DNA of 14,487 nucleotides from JACCYX01 sp964610045 (GTDB taxonomy: Bacteria; Chloroflexota; Chloroflexia; Thermomicrobiales; UBA6265). The DNA is taken from assembly GCA_964610045.1 (NCBI GenBank), contig CAZSUN010000099.1:1-14487 (forward strand). Direction: 5' to 3'. This document shows positions 6,960 through 14,457 of this stretch, in pieces (within the stretch, counting starts at the first letter, position 1; each line of letters opens with the position of its first letter). The notes beneath the pieces were generated by a model. It had not been told where the DNA came from. It saw only the letters and a list, made by a program, of their open reading frames with translations, and made no database searches. The position numbers were made by a program, and so were the translations under genes.

Positions 6960-7739
6960 CTACGAATCGACATCTCCCGCAACGGCGGGCAATCCGAGCG
7001 CCTGTTCGAGCAGCGCCCGCTTGCGAACGATCAGGTCGTCGAGATACGTACGCAGATCGGGCACGCCATCGGGCGCGTGGCCGTTCCCGTGGACCAACGT
7101 CTCGGGTGAGACGCGTCCACGCGCAACGTACAGCTCCCGCAACTGGTCGAGCTCGCGGCGTACCCGCGCCGTCGATGAGTTCGGTACCGTGTGTTCGAGC
7201 CGGTGGTTGAGCAAGCGCTGGATCTGGTCGTAGGTCGCCTCGCGAGTGTTGGTGCCGCTGCGGACGTAGATGGCGCCACGGCGAACGTGGTCGTCTCCCT
7301 GGTGCCACTCGCCCTCGCAGACGAACGGGATCGCGTTCGGCAGGTCGGGAATCGCCAGGACCTGGATCTGCTTGCCCTGAAGCGGACTGTACGAGGCGTC
7401 GGCATAGTCGAAATCGAGCAGCGAGATTTCGTCGAGCAGGGCGGACGGCACGTATTCGCGGAAGGTGTCGAAGACCTGTTGCTTCGACATCAGGTCGGTC
7501 AGCCCAACCGGTTCGAGCGTGGCGTCGCGAATGCCGAAGAGGATGACCCCACCCCCGGAATTGGCGATGGCGAGCGCGGTTTTCGCCATCCGGGGCAGGG
7601 GAGGCCACGCTTCCTTGAGCTCGTATTGATCGAACTCGCCGCCGAAGTAGCGAATGAGTTCGGTCAGGCCATCGCGGGTTGGATCGGCGACGAAACGGGC
7701 GATGTCGTCCTTGATGCGCTGGGAGAATGTCTCCGACAT
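6960..7739 (-). CDS. AlbA_2 (Schlafen-type) domain protein of unknown function
   Basis: A 259-residue soluble protein with the AlbA_2/divergent AAA_4 fold used by Schlafen-like and putative regulatory proteins. The signature is YELKEAWPPLPRMAKTALAI (39-58) followed by ANSGGGVILFGIRDA (59-73), the usual ELK...A-AN-GGG-ILFGI pattern, and it closes with RRGAIYVRSGTNTREAT (153-169). A charged helical tail (about 170-245) replaces the C-terminal ATPase-like part of larger relatives. The ATG at 7739 is the last usable start before an antisense extension with no family similarity; its ribosome site is poor (an AGG about ten bases upstream). Nucleic-acid binding or regulation is a family-based guess. 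It is divergent from the exported M23 gene and precedes the LLM oxidoreductase. Confidence 0.72.
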   Translation of the reverse strand: MSETFSQRIKDDIARFVADPTRDGLTELIRYFGGEFDQYELKEAWPPLPRMAKTALAIANSGGGVILFGIRDATLEPVGLTDLMSKQQVFDTFREYVPSALLDEISLLDFDYADASYSPLQGKQIQVLAIPDLPNAIPFVCEGEWHQGDDHVRRGAIYVRSGTNTREATYDQIQRLLNHRLEHTVPNSSTARVRRELDQLRELYVARGRVSPETLVHGNGHAPDGVPDLRTYLDDLIVRKRALLEQALGLPAVAGDVDS

Positions 7740-7779
7740 GGTCTCTGCCTGCGTGGGTGCGAATGGCCGGCCGGATGCC

Positions 7780-7785
7780 AGTATA
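7780..7785 (-). promoter_or_regulatory. Candidate -10 box of the AlbA_2 gene
   Basis: On the minus strand this reads TATACT, five of six to the sigma-70 -10 consensus, and starts 41 bases before the AlbA_2 ATG. No good -35 box is visible at 16-18 bases. The surrounding GTATAC is itself palindromic, so it could also serve the divergent M23 gene. Confidence 0.3.
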
Positions 7786-7855
7786 CGGGGAGGGCAGGAT
7801 GTACGATGGTGAGACAGGGGATGGATTGAACCGCTGACAGGAGCCGGTTTCGCCG

Positions 7856-8827
7856 ATGGATGCACGACTCTCACGCCGCTCGTTTGCGGCGATACCCGGC
7901 CTGTACCTGGCGACGCAGGGTACCCCGGACCCGGGGCAGCCGCCCGCCTGGGAGTCCGCGCCAATCGGCTGGCCGGGGCGTTTGGCGGGCGATGGTTTCC
8001 GGATCGGACACGGGTTCCAGTGCGAGAACTCATGGTTTTCGCCCGGCTGGTGGCACACGGGTGAGGACTGGTACGCCCTGGACGGGGATACCGCCGGTGC
8101 GGAGGTCCGGGCAATTGCACCGGGTGAGGTGGTCTACGCCGATTTCGACTATCCGGGCCGGGTGGTCATCATCCAGCACGCCACCGACCTCTATTCCGTC
8201 TACGGGCACCTCGACCTGGCGCTGGCGGTGCAGGCGGGGCAGCAGGTTGTGGCAGGGACGGTGCTGGGCGTCGTGTTGCAGCAGGCAGCGGAGCGGAGTT
8301 ACCGGCAGGCCCCAAGTCACTTGCACTTCGAGATGCGCCGGTTCCTGATCCGCGACGATGTCAACGGCACGAGTCCCGGTTTCGGCGTTCGCTGTGGCTA
8401 CCAGTGCCCACCGGGTCCAGGATACTGGCCGCAATCGGCTCCCGATCTCCCGGTGGACCTGCAATGGCTCAATCCGACACACACGCGATTCACCTTCATG
8501 GTCGAGACCATGACCAACGATTTCCAGCTACAGCCGCAGACGGCCTCGGCCGGAGGCACATTCCCGTTGCACGACGGCCCGGACGGTGACGTGGTGGGCA
8601 CCCTCCAGCTCGCGGCGGGAGAACTGATCTCCGTGCACAATCTCGCCATCGGCGACGCCAGTACCCGCGAAACGAGCGCCCTTGGTTACCTTCTGTGGGC
8701 GAAGGTCGAGACGGAGGACACCTCGGGATGGCTGCAGGTCGCCGTCCCCAGCGACGCCGAAACCGGCGGCGATGGCCGTCCATCCTCTGTGCAGTTCCCC
8801 TTCCTTTTGGGGATCGGTCACGTGTAG
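7856..8827 (+). CDS. Exported M23 metallopeptidase with SH3-like tail
   Basis: A 323-residue LytM/lysostaphin-type zinc endopeptidase predicted to act on peptidoglycan cross-bridges or peptides outside the cell. The N-terminus SRRSFAA (6-12) followed by a short hydrophobic run to about residue 20 fits a Tat signal. The M23 core has the zinc ligands H67 and D71 in HTGED and H157 in HLHFE, plus the catalytic histidines H118 in YGHLD and H155. Residues 225-297 (PLHDGPDGDVVGTL through GWLQVAV) look like a bacterial SH3-type domain, often a wall-binding module. Cysteines at 180 and 184 may form a disulfide. AGGAG lies 12 bases before the ATG, a rather long spacing. It is divergent from the AlbA_2 gene, 116 bases away. 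All catalytic residues are present, so it is probably active. Confidence 0.87.
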   Translation: MDARLSRRSFAAIPGLYLATQGTPDPGQPPAWESAPIGWPGRLAGDGFRIGHGFQCENSWFSPGWWHTGEDWYALDGDTAGAEVRAIAPGEVVYADFDYPGRVVIIQHATDLYSVYGHLDLALAVQAGQQVVAGTVLGVVLQQAAERSYRQAPSHLHFEMRRFLIRDDVNGTSPGFGVRCGYQCPPGPGYWPQSAPDLPVDLQWLNPTHTRFTFMVETMTNDFQLQPQTASAGGTFPLHDGPDGDVVGTLQLAAGELISVHNLAIGDASTRETSALGYLLWAKVETEDTSGWLQVAVPSDAETGGDGRPSSVQFPFLLGIGHV

Positions 8828-9136
8828 GGAGTTCCTCGCGACCACGCTGTTGGCGTTCAACGACGAAGCGGCGCGGCAATGGACTTAAGGGGTCGGCACA
8901 TCGCACTTCGCGCCAATCCGTAGGGGCGGACATGCCGCCGTCGTTGGCTTCACCTTTCCGTACCCGAATCGAGGCGGTTGTTGTCCGCCCGACAAGGCAC
9001 ACCGACCACGGGCAGACGACAGCCGCGACCAGATTCCGGTTTGGAGAGGTGCCAGTCATCGTCGCGGCAGGTCCGCCCTGCGCCGTGATGGCGTCACCTC
9101 ATCCTTATCGAGCCAGGAAGACCGTTCTCCTCGGCT
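8828..9136. other. Intergenic stretch between convergent M23 and M3 genes
   Basis: About 309 bases without a supportable gene. It holds the inverted repeat at 8908-8990 and a half-copy motif GGTCCGCCC near 9070-9078, the latter inside a small hairpin GCAGG-TCCGC-CCTGC (9067-9081). No clear T-rich terminator was seen for either flanking gene. Confidence 0.55.
8908..8990. repeat. GTAGGGG-type inverted repeat
   Basis: GGGCGGACA (8924-8932) is perfectly inverted as TGTCCGCCC (8982-8990), and the inner CCGCC (8935-8939) pairs with GGCGG (8973-8977), giving a long hairpin with a 33-base loop. The left flank TCGCGCC-NNN-CCGTAGGGGC (8908-8927) recurs at 14458-14477. It lies in the gap between the convergent M23 and M3 genes, like the element at 5830-5950, and belongs to the same repeat style. 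Confidence 0.68.
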
Positions 9137-11007
9137 TCATGCCGGTAGTGCCTCCAGGGACGCCAGTTCGCCTTCGATCAGGGCGACGAGTTCGGCCATG
9201 NNNNNNNNNNNNNNNNNNNNNNNNNNNNNNNNNNNNNNNNNNNNNNNNNNNNNNNNNNNNNNNNNNNNNNNNNNNNNNNNNNNNNNNNNNNNNNNNNNNN
9301 TAGTGCCTCCAGGGACGCCAGTTCGCCTTCGATCAGGGCGACGAGTTCGGCCATGCCCTCAGCATCGAACACCAATCGCGCACCTGCCGTGGCGAATAGG
9401 TCCGGCAGTGGCCGCGATCCGCCAAGGGCGAGTGCGGATCGGTACGCCGCTGTTGCCGCTGCCTGGTCCTGCAGGCTGTTGCGCCAGACCTGCAACGCTC
9501 CGAGTTGCGCGATGGCGTACTCGATGTAGTAGAAGGGATACAGGAAGATGTGCAGTTGCTTGTACCAGCGAGCCGTGCGTTCCGCCTCCAGTCCGGTCCA
9601 GTCCACCCCGGCGTTGAAGCGCTCCCAGGTTTCCAGCCACCTCGCGTCGCGTATGTCCCGGTCGGCGGCCGACTCGTCGGTGTAGAGCCATTGCTGGAAT
9701 GAATCGACGGTGGCGACCCAGGCCAGCAGCTCGATGATGCCCTCCAGGTGCTCGATGCGGGCGCGAGCGTAGTCGGCGGCGTCGAAGTAGCCACCGGAAT
9801 CCTTCCCGAGATACGGGGCGGAGAGCAGTTCCATTGACATCGAGGCCACTTCAGCCATCTCGCTGCCGTAGAACCGCTGGTACACGAATGGCAAGCGCGA
9901 TGACTCGAAACCGTGGAAGGCGTGGCCCGCCTCGTGGAGCAGCGTGCGGACATCGCTGGCGACAGCAGCCGCATTCATGAAGATGAAAGGGCGTCCGCGG
10001 TACGGAAACGAGGTGCAGAATCCGCCCGGACGCTTGCCGGCCCGGCTCTCCAGATCGAGCAGATCTTCGGTACGCATGATGCCGAAGTACTCGCCGAAGG
10101 TGGGATCGACCTGGCGGAAGATGGTCTCGGCGCGGCCGTTGAGGTCGTCCACCGAGTCATACGGCTTCAGGGCGGGTCGCCCGAGCGGATCGTGGCTGGT
10201 GTCCCACGGGCGAAGGGTGTCGACGCCCATTGCTTGCCGCCGGCGTTCGTACCGGCGCGCGACGGCTGGCACGAATGTCTGCGAAACCGCCTCGTGGAAC
10301 CGCAGGCAGTCGTCTGGCGTGTAGTCGTAGCGGTACTTGCTCTCGAATGTGTAGTCGCGGTAGTTGGCGAAGCCGGCACTACGGGCGAGTTCCTGCCGTT
10401 TGGCCAGTTGCTGGTCGAAAATCGTCGCCAGGTCGTCGCGGTGATCGATGTAGGGAGCGAACTGGAGTCGCCACGCCTTCTCTCGCGTGGCGGCATCCGG
10501 GTCGAGCATGAATGGCGCGAGACGCGGGATCGGGATGGTTTGACCGTCCCACTCCACGGTCATGCCGCCGGTGATCTTGCTGTACTGGGCATTGAGCCCC
10601 TGAATGTCCTGTTCGAGCGGAACATTCTCCTCGCGGAAGATGTCCTGATCGGTGCGGAATCGTCGCAGGGTGGTTTCCAGGTCGGGACGGGTGTAGCCGG
10701 AATCGAGCAGTTTGCGCGCCAGGCGGACAACCTGCTCCTCGGCGCGGGGACGAATCTCGCCCGAGAACCGGAGGTAGGCTGCTTCCTTCGCCGGATCACC
10801 CGTATCACACGAGTATTCGACATTGGCGATGGCGGAGGCTTCGGACAGCGCCTTCGACAGATCGCTCCAGTCGTCCAGCCATGCCTCGATGGCCGGAATG
10901 TCATCCGGGGTGAGCGGTTGATCGACGAGCGACGCATACAGCGGCAGGATGTCGTCCCAGGTCGCATCCTTCAGCTGGTCGGGCGTAGGAGGTGGCCGGT
11001 GGGTCAT
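9137..11007 (-). CDS. M3 family oligoendopeptidase, interrupted by an assembly gap
   Basis: A cytosolic thimet/PepF-like zinc oligopeptidase that cuts short peptides. Reading from 11007 gives 569 uninterrupted codons to 9301, then 100 Ns. The 55 bases at 9146-9200 repeat 9301-9355 exactly; collapsing them adds Pro-Ala and a TGA at 9137-9139, for 571 residues, normal for the family. The catalytic motif is HEAGH at 358-362, with the third zinc ligand E386 in AEVASMSMELL. GRPFIFMN (338-345) and the Tyr-rich HIFLYPFYYIEY segment in the C-terminal half are also typical. As written, the duplication shifts the frame (155 bases), so automatic calls will give a wrong C-terminus. The ATG has AGGA seven bases upstream. 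It follows the GNAT gene by 33 bases and is probably co-transcribed with it. Confidence 0.88.
9146..9200. repeat. 55-base duplicated contig end, left copy
   Basis: Identical over 55 bases to 9301-9355, immediately before the run of Ns. It carries the end of the M3 gene and matches what an assembler leaves when two contigs share a k-mer-sized overlap. Not a biological repeat in the most likely reading. Confidence 0.9.
9201..9300. other. Scaffold gap, 100 Ns
   Basis: A run of exactly 100 undetermined bases, the conventional filler for a gap of unknown size. The identical 55-base flanks argue that the real gap is negative, that is, the contigs overlap. The two halves of the M3 gene join in frame when the overlap is collapsed. 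Confidence 0.95.
9301..9355. repeat. 55-base duplicated contig end, right copy
   Basis: Right-hand copy of the sequence at 9146-9200. In this copy the minus strand continues the M3 reading frame (ending Leu-Glu-Ala-Leu), and the left copy supplies the missing final codons. Confidence 0.9.
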
Positions 11008-11040
11008 GCGTTTCCTTTCGTGTGCCTCCTGAGCCGAGGC

Positions 11041-11610
11041 TCAGTCGAGCATCAGGATCATCCAGTCGTGATCGATCGGGTTGCCATCGAGGATGCGAGC
11101 GCGCGGGGTGCGTCCGGTGAGCCGGAATCCTGCCTGCTCGTAGGCGCGGATCGCGGTCAGGTTGGCGGGGTTCACGCCCAGCTGGATCTGGAGCACTCCG
11201 TCGAGCGATCGCGCCCAGGCGATGGCCGCCGCCAGCAACCGATCGATGAGATGCTGGCCTCGTGCCTCCGGGGCCACATAGACCCCCCAGATGCTGGCGC
11301 GGTGGTCCTCGGTGGCGCGTTGCTCGCGGACGATGCCGATCATGCCGGCGATGGTCCCGTCTGGAGCCACGGCCAGGAAGACCCGGTTGTCGCCACCAGT
11401 CCAGAACGTCGCGATGGTCTCGCGCACCCGGTCCGGATCCATCGTGACCGCGTTGGCGTACGGCTGGCCGAACGCATCCGGGTGGTTCTGCAGCGCTCGC
11501 AACCTGAGTCGCCAGGCGGCATCCCACTGGTTGGGAGCAAGTGGTTGAATGGCAAAGCCGGGCATCTGGCGCTCCATCATGTCGATCCAGGCCAGCGTCG
11601 CCGGCGGCAT
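11041..11610 (-). CDS. GNAT family N-acetyltransferase
   Basis: A 189-residue acetyltransferase of the GCN5-related fold, transferring acetyl from acetyl-CoA to an amine on an unknown small molecule or protein. The acetyl-CoA loop is VAPEARGQHLIDRLL (112-126, with RGQHL for the usual Q/RxxGxG/A), followed by the strand LGVNPANLTAIRAYEQAGF (144-162), the N-x-x-A-x-x-x-Y-x-x-x-GF pattern of the fold. The ATG at 11610 was chosen because GGGAG lies five bases upstream; a start at 11706 would add 32 residues without similarity, and the later MM pair at codons 11-12 has no ribosome site. It leads a two-gene unit with the M3 oligopeptidase 33 bases downstream. Its acceptor cannot be told from sequence. 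Confidence 0.82.
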   Translation of the reverse strand: MPPATLAWIDMMERQMPGFAIQPLAPNQWDAAWRLRLRALQNHPDAFGQPYANAVTMDPDRVRETIATFWTGGDNRVFLAVAPDGTIAGMIGIVREQRATEDHRASIWGVYVAPEARGQHLIDRLLAAAIAWARSLDGVLQIQLGVNPANLTAIRAYEQAGFRLTGRTPRARILDGNPIDHDWMILMLD

Positions 11611-11934
11611 CAGGACTCCCGGCCCGGAGTGTACCGCGTGCAGGCAACCTGGTGGTTTGGGATTGCATCCACAGGATTGAACGCGTTCGGGAGGCGCGGA
11701 AATCACACGAAACGCCGGTTATGGGGTAAAATGGATGGTCGAGACGTGTGAGTCTCACGTGCGTCCAGTTCCTCCCCCGGCAGATTCCCGAAAGCGATTT
11801 CCGGTGGCATGTGGCGGCGGGTGTGCGACCAGACCCGTTCCTGCCAGTCGGGCGAGCCGCCCGGATGCACACCGGTACGACATGACCGCGCCCAGGCAAT
11901 GGGCGCACGACGAACAAGACAGTGAGGTTGCCTT
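11611..11934. promoter_or_regulatory. Divergent GNAT/infA upstream region
   Basis: A 324-base stretch without a gene. It contains the perfect ten-base palindrome GAACGCGTTC (11679-11688), a lone -10-like TAAAAT on the plus strand (11727-11732) without a good -35 box, the inverted repeat GTGAG-T-CTCAC (11748-11758) and the infA leader hairpin. No small gene or known riboswitch was recognised. Confidence 0.4.
11888..11906 (+). promoter_or_regulatory. infA leader hairpin
   Basis: GCGCCCA and TGGGCGC form a perfect seven-base stem around GGCAA, ending 17 bases ahead of the infA GAGG ribosome site (11924-11927). There is no following T-run, so it is more likely an mRNA 5' structure than a terminator. 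Confidence 0.3.
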
Positions 11935-12243
11935 TTGGCCAAGAAACCACCTGCACGCCGGCCAGCCCCGCGAACCGCGACTCCCGCCGCAACGGCCACG
12001 ACGACTCCCGAGAGCGGACCGCGACGAACCAATCCGGATGCGATCGCCGTTGAGGGGCGCATCATCGAAGCATTGCCGAACGCGATGTTCAAGGTCGAAC
12101 TCGAGAACGGGCACGAGGTGCTCGGTCACCTCGGTGGTCGCATGCGCAAGAACTATATTCGCGTGCTGCCCGGCGACCGGGTGGTTGTGGAGCTTTCGCC
12201 CTACGACCTGACCCGCGGCCGGATCACCTTCCGCCACCGGTGA
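11935..12243 (+). CDS. infA: Translation initiation factor IF-1 with N-terminal extension
   Basis: A 102-residue IF-1, the small S1/OB-fold factor that binds the 30S A site during initiation. The OB fold begins at AIAVEGRIIEALPNAMFKVE (36-55) and continues through LENGHEVLGHLGGRMRKNYI (56-75) and LPGDRVVVELSPYDLTRGRI (78-97), near canonical throughout. Typical IF-1 is about 72 residues; here roughly 30 Pro/Ala/Thr/Arg-rich residues precede the fold. The start is TTG at 11935, supported by GAGG with a seven-base gap and by the usual MAKK opening; no other start lies before the fold. The gene stands alone, not in the usual secY-map-rpmJ ribosomal cluster, so it could be the only copy moved or a second copy. 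A terminator-like hairpin follows. Confidence 0.9.
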   Translation: MAKKPPARRPAPRTATPAATATTTPESGPRRTNPDAIAVEGRIIEALPNAMFKVELENGHEVLGHLGGRMRKNYIRVLPGDRVVVELSPYDLTRGRITFRHR

Positions 12244-12293
12244 TGTCTCCCGGACGCGGCAGGAATGTCGCACCGGCAAGGCACGATCCAGAG

Positions 12294-12319
12294 ACGCCGG
12301 GGTACACTCGCCCCGGCGT
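12294..12319 (+). terminator. Rho-independent-like terminator after infA
   Basis: Perfect nine-base arms ACGCCGGGG and CCCCGGCGT enclose an eight-base loop, 50 bases past the infA stop, and are followed by a short T-containing run (TTCCGCGTTT). The T-tract is weak but the GC stem is strong. It separates infA from the flippase-uppP pair. Confidence 0.6.
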
Positions 12320-12375
12320 TTCCGCGTTTGCCGACGTGCCCTTCAACGCGTCGTACGACCATTCCGGCAGGTGAC

Positions 12376-12399
12376 ATGACGAAGCAGTTGCGCGTGTGA
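12376..12399 (+). CDS. Seven-codon leader reading frame (MTKQLRV)
   Basis: ATG at 12376, preceded by AGGTGAC, opens seven codons ending in TGA at 12397-12399. That stop overlaps the GTG start of the flippase gene at 12396-12398 by two bases. Such an arrangement would let ribosomes re-initiate at a GTG whose own ribosome site is poor. It may be chance; peptide function is not implied. Confidence 0.3.
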   Translation: MTKQLRV

Positions 12400-13418
12400 G
12401 ATCGTGGCGTGCCCTGGCGGGGATCGCCATCAGCGGGGTTTTCCTGTATTTCGCCTTCCGGGGCCAGGATTTCGGCAAAATTCGCGATGCGATGCGCGAT
12501 GCCAACCTTTGGTGGTTGATCCCGGGGTTGGTGGCCTACTTCATCGGCGTCTGGTTGCGCGCGGTCCGCTGGTCGGTCCTCCTGCGTCCGGTCCAGGAAG
12601 GGATCACCGGCCGCGACCTGTTCCCCACCGTTGTCATCGGGTACATGGCGAACAATGTCCTGCCGCTGCGCACGGGCGAGCTGGTGCGGTCGTACGTCGT
12701 CGGCCAAAAATATGGGGTACGTAAAACGGCTGTGCTGGCCACGATTGCGGTCGAGCGACTGTTCGACGGCTTCACCATGCTCGGGTTCATGCTCGTCGCA
12801 ACCCTGTTCGTGACCTTCACCAGCGACCTGCAACACCTCGCCCTGATCGCCTTCGGCGTGTTCACGGTTATCCTGATCGGATTGACCCTGATGACCCTGT
12901 CCGGCAATCTTGCGGACAGGCTGCTGCAACTGGTGATCGGGCCGCTCCCCACCCGGGTTGCCGATTCGGTGGAGCGGTTGGCGGAGTCGTTCCTGAGCGG
13001 GCTTGGGGTGCTGAGGAACCGTGGTGACCTGGCGCGGGTGGCCTCGCTATCGCTGGCCGCCTGGCTGTGCGAAGCGTCCATGTACTACCTCGTTGCCCAG
13101 GGATTCGCGGGTCCGGTCCAGGAGGCGATGACACCGGGCGCGGCGCTGATGACGACCGGCGTCGCCAACATGGCGACCCTGATCCCGTCCTCACCCGGCT
13201 ACATCGGGCAATTCGAGTTCGGCGTGCGGCTGGTGCTGAGTGGCGCGCTTGGGGTGCCCCAAACCGACGCGCTGGCCTACGCGATCATCCTGCACGCGGC
13301 GCTGTACTTCCCGGTCACGATCTGGGGCATCGTCGAGTGGTTCCGGCAGCAACTTTCGATCCGGCAAATCCGCGAGATCGAGCAGGCCGATGGCGCGCTC
13401 GACTCCAAGCCGGCCTGA
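12396..13418 (+). CDS. YbhN/MprF-type lysylphosphatidylglycerol flippase-like membrane protein
   Basis: A 340-residue polytopic membrane protein of the LPG_synthase_TM (UPF0104/YbhN) family, related to the flippase half of MprF and proposed to move lipids across the membrane. Visible features are TM1 at 7-22, YFIGVWLRAVRWSVLLRP (48-65), NNVLPLRTGELVRSYVVGQK (86-105) and SSPGYIGQFEFGVRL (265-279), the family's conserved loops, with about seven to eight hydrophobic segments. The soluble aminoacyl-transferase domain of full MprF is absent, so it cannot itself make lysyl-lipids. The GTG start fits the family N-terminus but has a weak ribosome site; a seven-codon frame overlaps it. The uppP gene follows after 21 bases, linking both to envelope lipid handling. 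Confidence 0.85.
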   Translation: MRSWRALAGIAISGVFLYFAFRGQDFGKIRDAMRDANLWWLIPGLVAYFIGVWLRAVRWSVLLRPVQEGITGRDLFPTVVIGYMANNVLPLRTGELVRSYVVGQKYGVRKTAVLATIAVERLFDGFTMLGFMLVATLFVTFTSDLQHLALIAFGVFTVILIGLTLMTLSGNLADRLLQLVIGPLPTRVADSVERLAESFLSGLGVLRNRGDLARVASLSLAAWLCEASMYYLVAQGFAGPVQEAMTPGAALMTTGVANMATLIPSSPGYIGQFEFGVRLVLSGALGVPQTDALAYAIILHAALYFPVTIWGIVEWFRQQLSIRQIREIEQADGALDSKPA

Positions 13419-13439
13419 TCCAGACAGAATCGAGGGTCC

Positions 13440-14303
13440 GTGGAGATTTGGCAGGCTATCGTGCTGGGAATCGTGCAGGGATTGACCGAATTCCTGCCGA
13501 TCTCGTCGTCCGGGCATCTGATCATCTTCCCGTGGCTGTTCGGTTGGGAGACACCCGGTCTCTCGTTCGATGCCGCCTTGCACCTCGGGACGCTGGTGGC
13601 GGTCGTGGTCTTTTTCCGCACCGACATCGCCCGCATGATCGCGGCCATCCCTCGCGCCCTGTCCAATCCGGTCGGTATCCTGACGAGCCGGGTGGCGCAA
13701 CCGACAGAGCGGGACCCCGATGCCCGGCTCGGTCTCCTGATCGCGATCGCGACGATCCCCGGGCTTGTCCTGGGATTCCTGTTTGAGAGCGACATCGACG
13801 AGTTCTTCCACACCGCCACCTCATCATCGCGAGCGATTACCGTGATCGCCACGATGATGATCGTGGTTGCATTGGTGATGTGGCTTGCGGAGAAGGTCGG
13901 CACCAGGCGTCGTGCTGTGGGCGACATGAGATGGACCGACGCCGCTGTGATCGGTTCCGCCCAGGCGGTGGCGCTGATTCCGGGCACGTCCCGCTCTGGC
14001 GCAACGATATCGGCCGGGCTCTTCCTCGGCCTGAAGCGTGCCGATGCCGCTCGCTTCTCGTTCCTGGCCGGAATGCCGCTCATCCTCGGCGCCGGGCTGA
14101 AATCGCTCTATGAGGTCATCAGCGAGGGCATGACCGGCCATGAGGTCGCGCTGTTCCTGGCGGGTGGCATTTCGGCGGCGATCGTCGGGTTCTTCACGAT
14201 CTGGGGCCTCCTGCGGTATCTCGAAACCCGCAGCACGATGGTGTTCGTGATCTACCGGATTGCCTTCGGCATCTTCCTCTTCGTCATGCTGGCGGTGAAG
14301 TAG
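13440..14303 (+). CDS. uppP: Undecaprenyl-diphosphatase
   Basis: A 287-residue inner-membrane enzyme of the BacA/UppP family that dephosphorylates undecaprenyl diphosphate to recycle the lipid carrier for peptidoglycan and other glycans; over-expression gives bacitracin resistance in known cases. Signature one is QGLTEFLPISSSGHL (13-27), with the Q13/E17 pair and H26; signature two is PGTSRSGATI (181-190), with R185. Eight or so hydrophobic helices span the length, which is normal for the family. The GTG start at 13440 has GAGG four bases upstream, a tight spacing, and the family N-terminus begins exactly here. It follows the flippase-like gene by 21 bases, so the two are probably one operon devoted to lipid-carrier or phospholipid traffic. 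No strong terminator was seen after it. Confidence 0.95.
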   Translation: MEIWQAIVLGIVQGLTEFLPISSSGHLIIFPWLFGWETPGLSFDAALHLGTLVAVVVFFRTDIARMIAAIPRALSNPVGILTSRVAQPTERDPDARLGLLIAIATIPGLVLGFLFESDIDEFFHTATSSSRAITVIATMMIVVALVMWLAEKVGTRRRAVGDMRWTDAAVIGSAQAVALIPGTSRSGATISAGLFLGLKRADAARFSFLAGMPLILGAGLKSLYEVISEGMTGHEVALFLAGGISAAIVGFFTIWGLLRYLETRSTMVFVIYRIAFGIFLFVMLAVK

Positions 14304-14429
14304 GGCAGCTCCCGATCGCAGTCGGCAGGGTTTCCTTCGACGGGGTCGGCGCGGATGGAGTTCGCCAGAACATGTCGTCATGCCGAGCGACGGTTCCACT
14401 TTCCGGGTCGGGAACTCACAGGGGGAGGT

Positions 14430-14446
14430 AGCGCCTGTGCGGCGCT
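14430..14446. repeat. Small inverted repeat downstream of uppP
   Basis: AGCGCC and GGCGCT form six-base arms around TGTGC, 127 bases past the uppP stop. No T-run follows, so it is not a convincing terminator. It lies just before the next GTAGGGG repeat. Confidence 0.25.
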
Positions 14447-14457
14447 CCGCATGCCCG

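Noticed and set aside
7740..8120. N-terminal extension of the AlbA_2 frame to an upstream start at 8120 (386 residues)
   Set aside because: The extra 127 residues run antisense to the M23 gene, are Pro/Arg/Ser-rich with no family similarity, and the AlbA_2 protein is complete from the ATG at 7739.
9146..9355. True tandem repeat or insertion scar around the N run
   Set aside because: The exact 55-base identity ending at the N boundaries and the clean in-frame fusion after collapse favour an assembly overlap.
9913..11751. Long plus-strand open frame of 612 codons opposite the M3 and GNAT genes
   Set aside because: It overlaps both genes in antisense across their conserved motifs, and no domain or ribosome site supports it.
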